Shown in pieces: positions 17,103 through 25,915 of a DNA stretch of 64,000 nt. Origin of the DNA: Firmicutes bacterium UBA1764 (GTDB taxonomy: Bacteria > Bacillota > Clostridia > Peptostreptococcales > Anaerovoracaceae); NCBI GenBank assembly GCA_002315535.1, contig DCHA01000057.1:1-64000 (forward strand), given 5' to 3'. Numbering within the stretch: position 1 is the stretch's first letter; the number at the start of each line of letters is the position of its first letter. The translations under genes and the position numbers were made by a program. Below the pieces are notes generated by a model, which had not been told where the DNA came from, searched no databases, and saw only the letters and a list, made by a program, of their open reading frames with translations.

Positions 17103-18083
17103 ATGGGAAGTATAAAAACTCGAATGACTGAAATTCTCGGCATAGAATATCCGATTATGTGTGGCGGAATGCAGAATGCTGCAAATCCGGAGCTTGCTGT
17201 TGCAATTTCAGAAGCAGGTGGTTTGGGAATAACAAATATCAGTATGTATCCTGATTTTGATGATTTCCGCAAAGCACTAAAATGGATGCGTGCCCAGACT
17301 GATAAGCCTTTAGCAGTAAACATCTCAATGATCCCTAATGTAGATATGGGAGATAAAATAACAAAATATATCAATATCTGTGGAGAAGAAGGAATTAATG
17401 TAATTGAAACCTCCGGAAAAGATCCTGTAGATATTGTGCCGCTGATTCATTCATTTGGAATGAAAGTAATACACAAAGTACCAATGGCAAAGCATGCTCT
17501 TAAAGCACAAAAAAGCGGTGTTGATTTAGTAACCGTTGTTGGCTCTGAGGCTGCCGGTCATCCTTCCCCTGACCTCATTGGAACCTTTGTTGTTGCAAAT
17601 AAAGCGGTTGAGCTTTGCGATATTCCAGTCCTCGTCGGAGGTGGTGTATGTAACGGCAGAAGCCTTGCATCTGCTCTGGCAATGGGAGCTGAGGGTGTAG
17701 TAATAGGAACAAGATTCCTTACTGCAAGTGAGTGCTCAATCTCCAATAATCACAAGCAATGGATTGTTGAACATACGGAAAAGGACACCATTCTTTGCCA
17801 GAAAGCAATCAGAAATATGATTCGTACAGCTCATAATCAAGCTGCGGATGAATGTCTCGAAATGGAGAAAAAACCTGGTGTAACTCTTCAGGACCTTATG
17901 CCGATTATTGCCGGAGCAGTAGGCAAAGAAGCCTATGCTAGTGGCGATACAAGCAAGGGTATGTTTGCGGTTGGACAAGACATCGGACTCATCGATGATG
18001 TAAAGCCGGCTGCTGAAATTATCAAGGAAATGGTTGAAGAGGCTTGTGCATCCATTGACAGATTATCAAATATAGTAAAGTAA
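17103..18083 (+). CDS. Nitronate monooxygenase/FabK-like FMN oxidoreductase
   Basis: This 326-residue TIM-barrel flavoprotein belongs to the 2-nitropropane dioxygenase-like family. It shows PIMCGGMQNAANPELAVAISEAGGLG at the start, the conserved VVGSEAAGHPSPD (FMN/substrate region) and GGGVCNGRSLASALAMGAEGVVIGTRFL, which binds the FMN phosphate. Members include nitronate monooxygenases and the enoyl-ACP reductase FabK. In an apparently anaerobic CoA-thioester operon an enoyl-reductase or other FMN redox role is at least as likely as oxygen-dependent nitronate oxidation. It has an AAGGAG site and is 12 bases upstream of a transporter. Confidence 0.85.
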   Translation: MGSIKTRMTEILGIEYPIMCGGMQNAANPELAVAISEAGGLGITNISMYPDFDDFRKALKWMRAQTDKPLAVNISMIPNVDMGDKITKYINICGEEGINVIETSGKDPVDIVPLIHSFGMKVIHKVPMAKHALKAQKSGVDLVTVVGSEAAGHPSPDLIGTFVVANKAVELCDIPVLVGGGVCNGRSLASALAMGAEGVVIGTRFLTASECSISNNHKQWIVEHTEKDTILCQKAIRNMIRTAHNQAADECLEMEKKPGVTLQDLMPIIAGAVGKEAYASGDTSKGMFAVGQDIGLIDDVKPAAEIIKEMVEEACASIDRLSNIVK

Positions 18084-18095
18084 GGAGATGTAACT

Positions 18096-19295
18096 ATGAA
18101 GGATAAACTGAAATTATCAGTTCCATTGTTATGTGCACTTACATGGTTTGGACATTCTTGCGGAGCATCTCTGGCAACAGGTCGTTTAGCAGCTCAGTAT
18201 TGCACAAGACACGGTGCATATGGATTTATTGCAGCCGTATTTATCTGGGTTGTAACATGTGGCTTTTGCTTTATTGTAATGGACTATGCGCGTTTAATTA
18301 AAGCAAATAGTTACCACGATTGTGTTGAGACGATATATTATCCAAATAAAATATTGGGTAAAGTATTAAATATCATTTGGGATATTACGGTTTTAGTTTC
18401 AACAATTGTAACATCCGGAACCTGTATAGCAGGTTGTGGTTCACTGCTGCAGAAATTATTCGGTATTAATTATTATGTCGGCATGGGTATTTTCCTGGTA
18501 ATTATGCTTTTTGTATTCCTTATAGGACCTGGAATACTTGAGAGACTTGGAAAAATGTCATTGCCTATGCTCATTCTTCTTTTAGTATTATGCGTTGTAA
18601 TGTTTACCAATAATATTGGAAATATGAACGCAAGCATCGCAGGAACATACAACGACATTCTTGATCCTAAGGCTGTAGGCATTGGATCCGCATTAAATGA
18701 TGGATTAACTTACGGAATGACTCAGTCAGGATTTGTTGCAACAGGTATTGTTTATGCCGGAAGATATACAAAGAGAAAAGAAACAGTAAAATCCTGCTTC
18801 CTCGCATTTATCTTTGGCGCAGTAGCAATGGTACTGACAACCATGTCGGTATTTGCATATTTCCCGGATTCACAAGGGGAAACGCTTCCATTGCTTTATG
18901 CAATGCAGCAATACAACTCTACAGGCGCAACCATTTTATACGCAATCTATAACATTATTGTTTTGCTTGCATATATATCTACTGCAGGCTCAATTATTAC
19001 CGGTGCAACAGCAAGGTATAAGCTTATTGTCGGTAAGGTGGTAAAGAGCGAAAAGGCTTGCACGATTATCTTACTCGTATTCTTCCTTTGTGCTTCAGTT
19101 ATCTTAGGAAGATTCGGTCTTACGGTTCTTGTAGATAAGGGATTCAAGCTTGTAGGAAAAGTTAGAACCTTTGTATGGTTCTGGCCTCTGCTTGTTCTTG
19201 GTCCAATCGCTATTATGCGTGTATCAAAGAAAATCAAGGAAACCGGTAAAATTCCTTTCGGCCCACATGCCGGAGAGGATGCAAATATTAATTAA
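18096..19295 (+). CDS. Multi-pass membrane transporter (YkvI-like)
   Basis: A 399-residue protein with about eleven hydrophobic segments, beginning LSVPLLCALTWFGHSCGASLATGRLAAQY, a glycine-rich first helix like that of APC-superfamily carriers. The overall pattern (GTCIAGCGSLLQKLFGINYYVG, STAGSIITGATARYKL) resembles YkvI-family membrane proteins, whose substrates are not established. Its position inside the CoA-transferase operon suggests that it moves the pathway substrate or product. I recognise the general class, not a specific function. Confidence 0.6.
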   Translation: MKDKLKLSVPLLCALTWFGHSCGASLATGRLAAQYCTRHGAYGFIAAVFIWVVTCGFCFIVMDYARLIKANSYHDCVETIYYPNKILGKVLNIIWDITVLVSTIVTSGTCIAGCGSLLQKLFGINYYVGMGIFLVIMLFVFLIGPGILERLGKMSLPMLILLLVLCVVMFTNNIGNMNASIAGTYNDILDPKAVGIGSALNDGLTYGMTQSGFVATGIVYAGRYTKRKETVKSCFLAFIFGAVAMVLTTMSVFAYFPDSQGETLPLLYAMQQYNSTGATILYAIYNIIVLLAYISTAGSIITGATARYKLIVGKVVKSEKACTIILLVFFLCASVILGRFGLTVLVDKGFKLVGKVRTFVWFWPLLVLGPIAIMRVSKKIKETGKIPFGPHAGEDANIN

Positions 19296-19315
19296 TTTTT
19301 TAAGGAGGAAATTTA

Positions 19316-20632
19316 ATGGGTTCAGCAACTTTAAGTTTCATCGGTATTATTCTCGGTGTAGCTTTGTTCATTTTCCTGTCCTTTAAGGGCAACAACCTCG
19401 CTATTTCCGCTGGCGCAGGTGCAGTAATTATTCTGCTTCTTAGCGGAAACAATATTGTTACAGGACTTACAGATTATTGGGTAGTAGGTCTTTCCGGTGC
19501 TGTTAAATCATACTTCATGATTTTCACACTCGGTGGTATCTTTGGAAAGATCATGGACGTTACAGGTGGCGCAAAGTCAATTGCTTATGCATTGCTCAAA
19601 GTAATTGATAAAGCAAATGACAAAATGAAGCCATCCTTCTGCGTTTACTTCCTCGTAATGATGTACTTCATTTGCACATACGTAGGTATTCACGGATTCA
19701 TCGTAGTATTCACAGTACTCCCAATCGGACGTGAACTTTTCCACGACAAGAACATCCCATGGAGATACTATTGCTATGGCTCCGGCGGATGCATCGCTGC
19801 ATACTATCTCCTTGGTTCTGTATCCTCAGTTCCAAATCTTGCAGCAAGCTTATCCGGAACTCACGTAGGTGCAGCTCCAGTCTACGCAGTAATTCTTACA
19901 CTTATGTACTTCGTACTTGACTTCTTCTTCATTCATCTTGATGTTTCCAGTCATATGAAGAAGGGCGAAGGCTTCCTCCCTGGTGGTCAGGAAATTTGGG
20001 CTCTCCAGATGGAATCTTATAAAGGCAATGAAGGCAGTGTTCCAAAGCTTTGGCAGGCAGCTATTCCTATGGTTGTAATGATCGTAATCGCAGCTTCCGG
20101 AATTTCAACAATCATCGCTCTTGCAGTTGGTTGCGTACTTGGAATCATCTTTATGTGGTCCCGTCTTAAGGGCAAGATTAAGTCAACAATCGGTGGTGGT
20201 GCAACATCAGTATTCGTTGCATTAATCAACGTTTGCGGCGCAGCTGCTCTTGGTACAGTTATTAAAAACGTTCCTGGTTATGGATTTATTGGTGATAAGC
20301 TTGATGCCGCTAATCCACTCTTCGCAGGTGTATTCCTTGCAATGTTTGGAACTCTTCTCCTTGGATCATCTTCATCATCCATGCCAGCATTCGGCGAACA
20401 GATTATCGGATACTTCACAAATGCAGGCCTTTCCAATGCAATGCAGTTTAAGCTTTTAACAGTAGCTGGAAACTGGGTATATCCACCTCATAACACAGGT
20501 GTTGTTAATGCTTCCGGAACAGGAAAGATTGCTTATAAGGATGCCGTTATTATTTATATCAAGTCAACATTCTACCCGAACTTCTTCATCTTGATCTTAA
20601 CAGTAATCCTTGCAGCTATGGGAGTATTCTAA
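19316..20632 (+). CDS. GntP-type organic acid permease
   Basis: This 438-residue membrane protein has 11-13 hydrophobic segments. The N-terminal half has GAGAVIILLLSGNNIVTGLTDYWVVGLSGAVKSYFMIFTLGGIFGKIMDVTGGA, typical of the gluconate/H+ and citrate-like GntP group, and the C-terminal half has GTLLLGSSSSSMPAFGEQIIGYF. Such carriers take up hydroxy or sugar acids by proton symport. It is the last gene of the sigma-54 operon, with GGAGG before its ATG and a hairpin after it. It is a good candidate importer for the acid activated by the CoA-transferase. Confidence 0.8.
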   Translation: MGSATLSFIGIILGVALFIFLSFKGNNLAISAGAGAVIILLLSGNNIVTGLTDYWVVGLSGAVKSYFMIFTLGGIFGKIMDVTGGAKSIAYALLKVIDKANDKMKPSFCVYFLVMMYFICTYVGIHGFIVVFTVLPIGRELFHDKNIPWRYYCYGSGGCIAAYYLLGSVSSVPNLAASLSGTHVGAAPVYAVILTLMYFVLDFFFIHLDVSSHMKKGEGFLPGGQEIWALQMESYKGNEGSVPKLWQAAIPMVVMIVIAASGISTIIALAVGCVLGIIFMWSRLKGKIKSTIGGGATSVFVALINVCGAAALGTVIKNVPGYGFIGDKLDAANPLFAGVFLAMFGTLLLGSSSSSMPAFGEQIIGYFTNAGLSNAMQFKLLTVAGNWVYPPHNTGVVNASGTGKIAYKDAVIIYIKSTFYPNFFILILTVILAAMGVF

Positions 20633-20640
20633 ACCCTTCA

Positions 20641-20669
20641 AATGTGGCGTACATATAGTGCGCCACATT
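20641..20669 (+). terminator. Hairpin after the GntP-type gene
   Basis: AATGTGGCG pairs with CGCCACATT across an 11-base loop, eight bases after the stop. The T-tract is weak, so it may be a partial terminator or a 3'-end stabiliser. Confidence 0.5.
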
Positions 20670-20790
20670 CCACACAATTATGGCAAGATTATATTCGTAA
20701 TCTATATAACTCCTAAGAAGCGTGACGTATTAGTGTGAGAGCAAATACAAACGCAACGTCAATAATACTATTATTTATCTTGACGTATTA

Positions 20791-20823
20791 AACCTCTTCA
20801 CTTTATCCGCGAAGAGGTTTTTT
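20791..20823 (+). terminator. Terminator upstream of the sodium symporter gene
   Basis: Stem AACCTCTTC with GAAGAGGTT, 11-base loop, then six T residues. It lies 51 bases upstream of the symporter ATG, so it closes the sigma-54 operon or attenuates a transcript entering the next operon. Between the two hairpins (20670-20790) the only structure I see is a repeated TGACGTATTA (20723-20732, 20781-20790). Confidence 0.8.
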
Positions 20824-20874
20824 GTTTCAAAGCTTATAATAAAATAGGAACAGGATGAGAAAAGAATAACAGGG

Positions 20875-22239
20875 ATGACTACATTACATATCATAGGTTT
20901 TGTATTATGTATATTGGCAATTATTACTCTTGGATATTTTTCAGGTAAAAAAGTATCAACTGGGTCTGATTATATTTCGGGCAGTGGGAAGGGGGGCTTA
21001 CTTCTTGTAACAGGGGTCCTTTTCAGTACAAATATCGGTGGCGCGTCTACTATAGGGGCAGCTCAAGGCGCTTTTACTGGTGGACTTTACGGAATGTGGT
21101 GGAACGTTGGCGTTTTTCTTGCCAATTTTGTAATAGGTTTGTGCCTTGCAAAGCATATTAAGAGTAGCGGCTGTGTTACAATGCAGCAATTCATTCGTAT
21201 TAAGTATGGATCAAAAGCTGCTCTAACATCTGCTGTGCTGTCAAGCATAGGTGTTTTAGTATCAATAGTGACTCAAATTCTTTCTGCCACAGCATTATTG
21301 ATGTCTATCCTTAAAGTATCATTTGTTCTAGCAACAGCTATTGCTACGGTATTGATGATAATATATGTAATTTTTGGAGGAGCAATCGGGGCCGGTATGG
21401 TTGGCATAGCAAAGGCAGGACTTTTGTTTGTCTTTTGTATTGTAGGCGGAATAATAGTTATTAGAAATACCAGCAATATTCCCGGAGGGTTTTCCAACCT
21501 TGATCCTAACGTGTATTTTAATTTAAACACAGGTGGAATTCTCAATAATATAGGAGGCGTAATAAGTTCAATTGTAGGGCTTGCAGTTTCTCAGGTTTTC
21601 TTTACATGCTTTTCAACAGCAAAGGATGTTAAAACTGGACAGCGTGCTTGTTATATAGCATCACTTCTAATTCTTCCGATTTCAATTGCCTCTGTGGCTA
21701 TTGGAATGTATATGCAGCTTACCCATCCTGAAATAAGTTCTAAAGAAGCCTTCCCAAGCTTTTTGCTTATGAATTTAAATCCTTTTTTATCAGGTGTCGC
21801 TTTGGCAACATTATTAATAACTGTTGTTGGTTCCGGAGCAAGTGTAACCCTTGGTATCGCAACCGTTATTTCGAAGGATTTGTATGGGCATTTTAAACCC
21901 AATGCGAACGAAAAAGAAATGTTATATGCAACCAGGCTTGCAATAATTCTGGTGTTGATCGTTGCATTTATTTTTACATGTCTTTGCGGGAATAGTTATA
22001 TTTCTCTTTTTACTATGCTTTCAATGGCATTGAGAGCGGCGGTAAATTTTGTTCCAGTTATGTTGGCATTTTTCTCAAAGAAAATTATTGGGGAAAAGCA
22101 TTGCCTATCGTCAATGTATTTTGGAATTGTATCCTATTTGGCAGTTTATTTTGTGAGCAAATCAACTATGTACGCACTTTTAGCAAGCATTATTGTTGCA
22201 CTTGTTCCTATTATGTTAAAAAATAAAAAACAATTATAA
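20875..22239 (+). CDS. Sodium:solute symporter family transporter
   Basis: This 454-residue SSS-family protein has about 13 membrane segments. Characteristic stretches are GYFSGKKVSTGSDYISGSGKGG, FSTNIGGASTIGAAQGAFTGGLYGMWWNVG and YVIFGGAIGAGMVGIAKAGLLF, like those of PanF- and proline-type symporters. It imports a small organic solute with sodium. Only a weak ribosome binding site (ACAGGG) precedes the ATG. It leads a second group with a CoA-transferase and an old-yellow-enzyme flavoprotein, so its substrate may be another carboxylate. Confidence 0.85.
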   Translation: MTTLHIIGFVLCILAIITLGYFSGKKVSTGSDYISGSGKGGLLLVTGVLFSTNIGGASTIGAAQGAFTGGLYGMWWNVGVFLANFVIGLCLAKHIKSSGCVTMQQFIRIKYGSKAALTSAVLSSIGVLVSIVTQILSATALLMSILKVSFVLATAIATVLMIIYVIFGGAIGAGMVGIAKAGLLFVFCIVGGIIVIRNTSNIPGGFSNLDPNVYFNLNTGGILNNIGGVISSIVGLAVSQVFFTCFSTAKDVKTGQRACYIASLLILPISIASVAIGMYMQLTHPEISSKEAFPSFLLMNLNPFLSGVALATLLITVVGSGASVTLGIATVISKDLYGHFKPNANEKEMLYATRLAIILVLIVAFIFTCLCGNSYISLFTMLSMALRAAVNFVPVMLAFFSKKIIGEKHCLSSMYFGIVSYLAVYFVSKSTMYALLASIIVALVPIMLKNKKQL

Positions 22240-22337
22240 AGTAACTTTTGGCAAATGCATAAAAGACTAATAGTATGGTTAAAACCATTCAAATAGTGTC
22301 ATTTTTTATATGACGAAAAAAAGAAAGGAGCTTAATT

Positions 22338-23531
22338 ATGGCAGATATGTTATCAGGAGTAAGAGTCATTGACTTCACAGCTAATGCAGCAGGTCCAACA
22401 GCAACCGCTATGCTCGCAGACTATGGCGCTGAAGTAGTCAAGATTGAAAAGCCTAATACTGGAAACGATCAGAGAGCATATGGAATTCAGGTCGATGGAG
22501 TATCGCTTCTTGGCGCTTGGCTTGATCGTGGCAAAAAATCAGTTACACTTGATTTGAAAGATCCTGAATCAATTGAGATTATTAAGAGAATGTTGCCTGA
22601 TTTTGATATTCTTGCAGAATCTGGCCGTCCGGGAGTAATGGACAAGCTTGGTTTAGGATACGAGGAAGTTCATAAGATTAATCCGAAACTAGTCTATTGT
22701 TCTGTTTCAGCATTTGGACAAAATGGTCCTTATGCGAGAAAGCCGGGCTACGATTTGATAGCGCAGGCAATGTCTGGAATCATGGATATTTGCGGAGATC
22801 CTAATGGAGCTCCGGTAAAATCGGGAACAACACTTTCTGACTATGTAGGTGGCATTGCAGGCTTTGGTAGCATTGTTACAGCTCTAAGATACGCTGAAAA
22901 AACCGGCGTGGGTCAGCATGTAGATGTATCATTACTCATGTCGATGATTTATCTTAATGGTGCTGTTGAATACCTGAATGTTGGACAAAAGCTTTCCCGC
23001 ACTGGAAACCATCACAGTACATTGGCTCCTTATGGACTCTTTGAAGGCAAAAATGGCCAGAGCATAGTTCTCGCTGTAATCAGTCCAAAGCTTTGGGGAA
23101 TATTATGCCAGACAATCGACAAGCCAGAGCTTGAAAACGATCCGAAATTTAATACCCTTCAGCAGCGTAGAGCTAACAAGGAAGAATTAATAAAGATTAT
23201 AGAAGATTGGCTTAAGGGCTTTGATGATATTAAAGACGCAATTAAGATTCTTGACGGTGCAGGTCTGCCTTGTGCAAAGGTTTTCGACCAGGAAGACGTA
23301 ATGAACGATGTACATGTACTGGATCAAAAGTATATGGTTGAGGTTCCTACACCTGACTCAGTTACTTCAAAAGATACATTTATGGCACGTAATTGTATTG
23401 CTGGATTCTCTGAAACTCCGGGCAGTATAAAGAAGGGGCCAGCACTTGGTCAGCATAATGTTGAGATCCTTACCAAGTACGGTTTAAGTGAAGCCGAGGT
23501 AGAGGCTTTAGAAGGAAAATGGAAAAAGTAA
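22338..23531 (+). CDS. CaiB/BaiF family CoA-transferase (second copy)
   Basis: This 397-residue class III CoA-transferase is paralogous to the one at 13827-15038. It begins GVRVIDFTANAAGPTATAMLADYGAEVVKIE and has GYDLIAQAMSGIMD and the catalytic aspartate in GTTLSDYVGG (Asp168, the same number as in the first copy). Overall similarity is moderate, which points to different acid specificity or a donor/acceptor division of labour. It follows the sodium symporter by about 100 bases with an AAAGGAG site, and its stop codon overlaps the next start (TAATG). Confidence 0.9.
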   Translation: MADMLSGVRVIDFTANAAGPTATAMLADYGAEVVKIEKPNTGNDQRAYGIQVDGVSLLGAWLDRGKKSVTLDLKDPESIEIIKRMLPDFDILAESGRPGVMDKLGLGYEEVHKINPKLVYCSVSAFGQNGPYARKPGYDLIAQAMSGIMDICGDPNGAPVKSGTTLSDYVGGIAGFGSIVTALRYAEKTGVGQHVDVSLLMSMIYLNGAVEYLNVGQKLSRTGNHHSTLAPYGLFEGKNGQSIVLAVISPKLWGILCQTIDKPELENDPKFNTLQQRRANKEELIKIIEDWLKGFDDIKDAIKILDGAGLPCAKVFDQEDVMNDVHVLDQKYMVEVPTPDSVTSKDTFMARNCIAGFSETPGSIKKGPALGQHNVEILTKYGLSEAEVEALEGKWKK

Positions 23532-24601
23532 TGAACGTATTTGATAAATGTACAATAGGTAATGTTACTCTGAATAATCGCTTTGTTCGTTCTGCAACTG
23601 CAGGGCCCTTTTCTCCCGGCGGCAAGATTTCTGAGGCGGGGTTGAGAAGATATGCAGAGCTTGCTAAAAATCATGTAGGGCTTATCATAACCGAAATGGC
23701 CTATGTGTCAGAAGATGGTAAAGCATCACGCTCCTGCATGTCTATTACAAGCGACGCAGATGTTGAGCAACATACCATGGTCGCAAAAACTATTCACGAC
23801 AATGGCTCGAAAGTATTTTTGCAAATAAATCATGGGGGTGCGGCTGCATTAGTTGATAATCCCCCAAGTCCGTCAGGTCTCCCTTCTCCTTACACGAACG
23901 CTCCCACTATAGAGATAAGTGAAGAAGATATTATTCGTATTACAAGAGATTTCGCAGATGCTGCAGTTAGGGCTGTGAAGGCCGGTTACGATGGCGTTCA
24001 AGTGCAGTGTGCACATGGTTGGCTTATTAGTCAATTTATTGACCCTGCATTTAACAAACGTCAGGACAAGTATGGTGGAAACGCACAAGGCCGTTTTCTT
24101 TTTGCAGAGGAGATTATCAGAGCTATCAAAGAAGCAGTTGGAGAAGAATTTCCTGTGTGCATTAAGATTAACAGTAATCTTGCAGAAGGTGATGATGCAT
24201 ATGAAGCAGATCTTTTATATTTTGCAGAGAAGTGTGCAGAGCTAGGAGTGTGCTGCATAGAGCTTAGCGGTTGCGATTTCACGCCTTTAGGAAGAAAGCA
24301 ATTACATAATTATTATTTGGATAGAGCTTTAAAAATCAAAGCACAAGTTCAGATGCCAATTATGTTAATTGGTGGGATACGTACACAGGCAGATATAGAA
24401 GAGCTAATGGAAAAGGGAATAGACTTTGTATCGATGGCGAGACCCTTCCTTTGTCAGCCGGATATAGTGCTTCGTTTGGAGCAAGGCGAGGATTCTAAAT
24501 GTGTAAGCTGCAGTAAATGCTTTATCATGTCTAGAAAGTTTAGCGAAGAAGGACGTTTATGTTTTAATCATGAACCGATGTCTGACACATACAAGGACTA
24601 G
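23531..24601 (+). CDS. Old-yellow-enzyme family NADH:flavin oxidoreductase
   Basis: This 356-residue FMN TIM barrel reduces activated C=C bonds or related groups. It has CTIGNVTLNNRFVRSAT, LQINHGGAAA, the active-site stretch VQCAHGWLISQFIDPAFNKRQDKYGG and IMLIGGIRTQADIEELMEKGIDFVSMARPF. A Cys cluster near the C-terminus (CVSCSKC followed by a later Cys) resembles the iron-sulphur loop of 2,4-dienoyl-CoA reductases, but the extra C-terminal FAD/NADPH domains of those enzymes are absent. I chose the ATG overlapping the upstream stop, since the product then begins like the family. An enoate or dienoyl-CoA reductase role fits the CoA-transferase neighbour (inference). Confidence 0.88.
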   Translation: MNVFDKCTIGNVTLNNRFVRSATAGPFSPGGKISEAGLRRYAELAKNHVGLIITEMAYVSEDGKASRSCMSITSDADVEQHTMVAKTIHDNGSKVFLQINHGGAAALVDNPPSPSGLPSPYTNAPTIEISEEDIIRITRDFADAAVRAVKAGYDGVQVQCAHGWLISQFIDPAFNKRQDKYGGNAQGRFLFAEEIIRAIKEAVGEEFPVCIKINSNLAEGDDAYEADLLYFAEKCAELGVCCIELSGCDFTPLGRKQLHNYYLDRALKIKAQVQMPIMLIGGIRTQADIEELMEKGIDFVSMARPFLCQPDIVLRLEQGEDSKCVSCSKCFIMSRKFSEEGRLCFNHEPMSDTYKD

Positions 24602-24631
24602 GGTATTTCATATACTTTGATTACCACATAA

Positions 24632-24659
24632 AAACCCCGGACCTTTCGGTCCGGGGTTT
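24632..24659. terminator. Bidirectional terminator between converging operons
   Basis: A perfect 12-bp stem (AAACCCCGGACC with GGTCCGGGGTTT) has loop TTTC. Minus-strand transcripts read a run of T after the stem, so it ends the etfB-etfA-dehydrogenase operon and probably the flavoprotein operon too. Confidence 0.9.
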
Positions 24660-24694
24660 AGTTCTTCTTTTATATATAATAGAGGGTTTTTGAA

Positions 24695-25834
24695 CTATCT
24701 AATCATAGATCCGCCAACTACCATCATCTGTACTTCGGATGTTCCTTCGTAGATTTCTGTAATCTTAGCATCTCTCATCATACGTTCGATTGGATATTCT
24801 CTTGTGTAGCCATAGCCACCGTAGAGCTGGAGGCAACGACGTGTTACATCACTAGCATTTCTTGCTGCGAAGAGCTTAGCTTCTGCTGCAAGGATGGAGT
24901 ATGGTTCGCCATTGTCGAGAGCGTTAGCTGCTCTGTAAACGAGCATCTTAGCTGCGTCTGTGTTAGCCTTCATCTGAGCAAGTTCGAACTGTGTGTTCTG
25001 GAATGCTGCGATTGGCTTTCCAAACTGTACTCTCTGCTTTACGTATTCAACTGTTACGTCAAGAGCGCCTTCTGCAATACCGAGAGCCTGAGCAGCGATA
25101 CCGATACGGCCGCCATCAAGTGTCTGCATTGCAAGAGCAAATCCCTTACCAAGCTTTCCAAGGAGGTTTTCCTTTGGAACCTTAACGTTTTCGAAAATGA
25201 GTTCGCATGTGTTAGATCCGCGAATACCCATCTTGTGTTCCTTCTTACCTACGGAGAATCCTTCCATTCCCTTTTCCATAATGAATGCGGAGATTCCCTT
25301 TGTTCCCTGTGACTTGTCTGTCATAGCCATTACGATGAAAATGTCAGCATATGCTGCATTTGTAATGAACATCTTGGAACCATTAACGAGGTAGTAGTCG
25401 CCCATATCTTCAGCAACTGTCTTCTGGCCAGCAGCGTCTGTACCAGCGTTAGCTTCTGTAAGACCGAAAGCACCAAGCTTCTTTCCTGCGAGGAGGTCAG
25501 GGAGGTATTTAGCCTTCTGCTCTTCTGTACCGAAGTGGAAGATTGGCCAGCAGCAAAGTGAAGCGTGTCCTGAAAGTGTAACGCCTGTGGAAGCGCACTT
25601 CTTGGAGATTTCTTCTACGCACTGTACGTATGAAAGTTCGTCCATACCCATTCCGCCGTATTCTTCAGGGAATGCAATACCCATGAGACCCATTTCAGCC
25701 ATTGTTGGGATAAGTTCTTCTGGGAATCTTTCCTGTTCGTCGAGTTCTGCTGCGAGTGGAGCTACTGCCTTTTCAGCGAAATCCTTATAAACTGCTAATA
25801 ACTCTTCATGCATTTCGTCATTTCTAAAATCCAT
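24695..25834 (-). CDS. Acyl-CoA dehydrogenase, butyryl-CoA dehydrogenase-like (second copy)
   Basis: This 379-residue FAD enzyme is close in sequence features to clostridial Bcd. Marks are MDFRNDEMHEELLAVYKDFA, FPEEYGGMGMD, GAFGLTEANAGTDAAGQKT, KMGIRGSNTCELIFENVKVP, RCLQLYGGYGYTREYPIERMMRDAKI, and the catalytic Glu in YEGTSEVQ (Glu363). It is cotranscribed after etfB and etfA, the arrangement used by electron-bifurcating Bcd/Etf complexes that reduce crotonyl-CoA or related enoyl-CoAs. Neither thiolase nor hydroxybutyryl-CoA dehydrogenase is nearby, so a dedicated enoyl-CoA reductase for the adjacent acid pathway is also possible. Confidence 0.93.
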   Translation of the reverse strand: MDFRNDEMHEELLAVYKDFAEKAVAPLAAELDEQERFPEELIPTMAEMGLMGIAFPEEYGGMGMDELSYVQCVEEISKKCASTGVTLSGHASLCCWPIFHFGTEEQKAKYLPDLLAGKKLGAFGLTEANAGTDAAGQKTVAEDMGDYYLVNGSKMFITNAAYADIFIVMAMTDKSQGTKGISAFIMEKGMEGFSVGKKEHKMGIRGSNTCELIFENVKVPKENLLGKLGKGFALAMQTLDGGRIGIAAQALGIAEGALDVTVEYVKQRVQFGKPIAAFQNTQFELAQMKANTDAAKMLVYRAANALDNGEPYSILAAEAKLFAARNASDVTRRCLQLYGGYGYTREYPIERMMRDAKITEIYEGTSEVQMMVVGGSMIR

Positions 25835-25864
25835 AGTATCCTCCTAAATAATACTATTATCATG

Positions 25865-25898
25865 CCGGAGCCGTACAAGTGAGTTTGTAAGGCTCCGG
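25865..25898 (-). other. Intercistronic hairpin between etfA and the dehydrogenase
   Basis: CCGGAGCC and GGCTCCGG pair, extended by TACAA/TTGTA past one mismatch, around a 6-base loop. There is no T-tract; it may adjust relative mRNA stability of etfBA and the dehydrogenase gene. Confidence 0.5.
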
Positions 25899-25915
25899 AA
25901 ATTAACATCAGTTAA

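Noticed and set aside
20633..20874. Riboswitch or T-box upstream of the sodium symporter
   Set aside because: Only two simple hairpins and a short direct repeat are visible; none of the conserved riboswitch or T-box motifs could be found.
22250..22267. TTGGCAAATGCATAAAAG as a second sigma-54 promoter before the second CoA-transferase
   Set aside because: After the GG there is no GC at the required 10-base distance, and no TGTTAA sites are nearby.
13827..24601. Carnitine or gamma-butyrobetaine pathway as a firm assignment
   Set aside because: The CoA-transferase/crotonase/dehydrogenase order is similar, but no BCCT-type betaine carrier or carnitine-specific enzyme is present, and the crotonase lacks hydratase residues.
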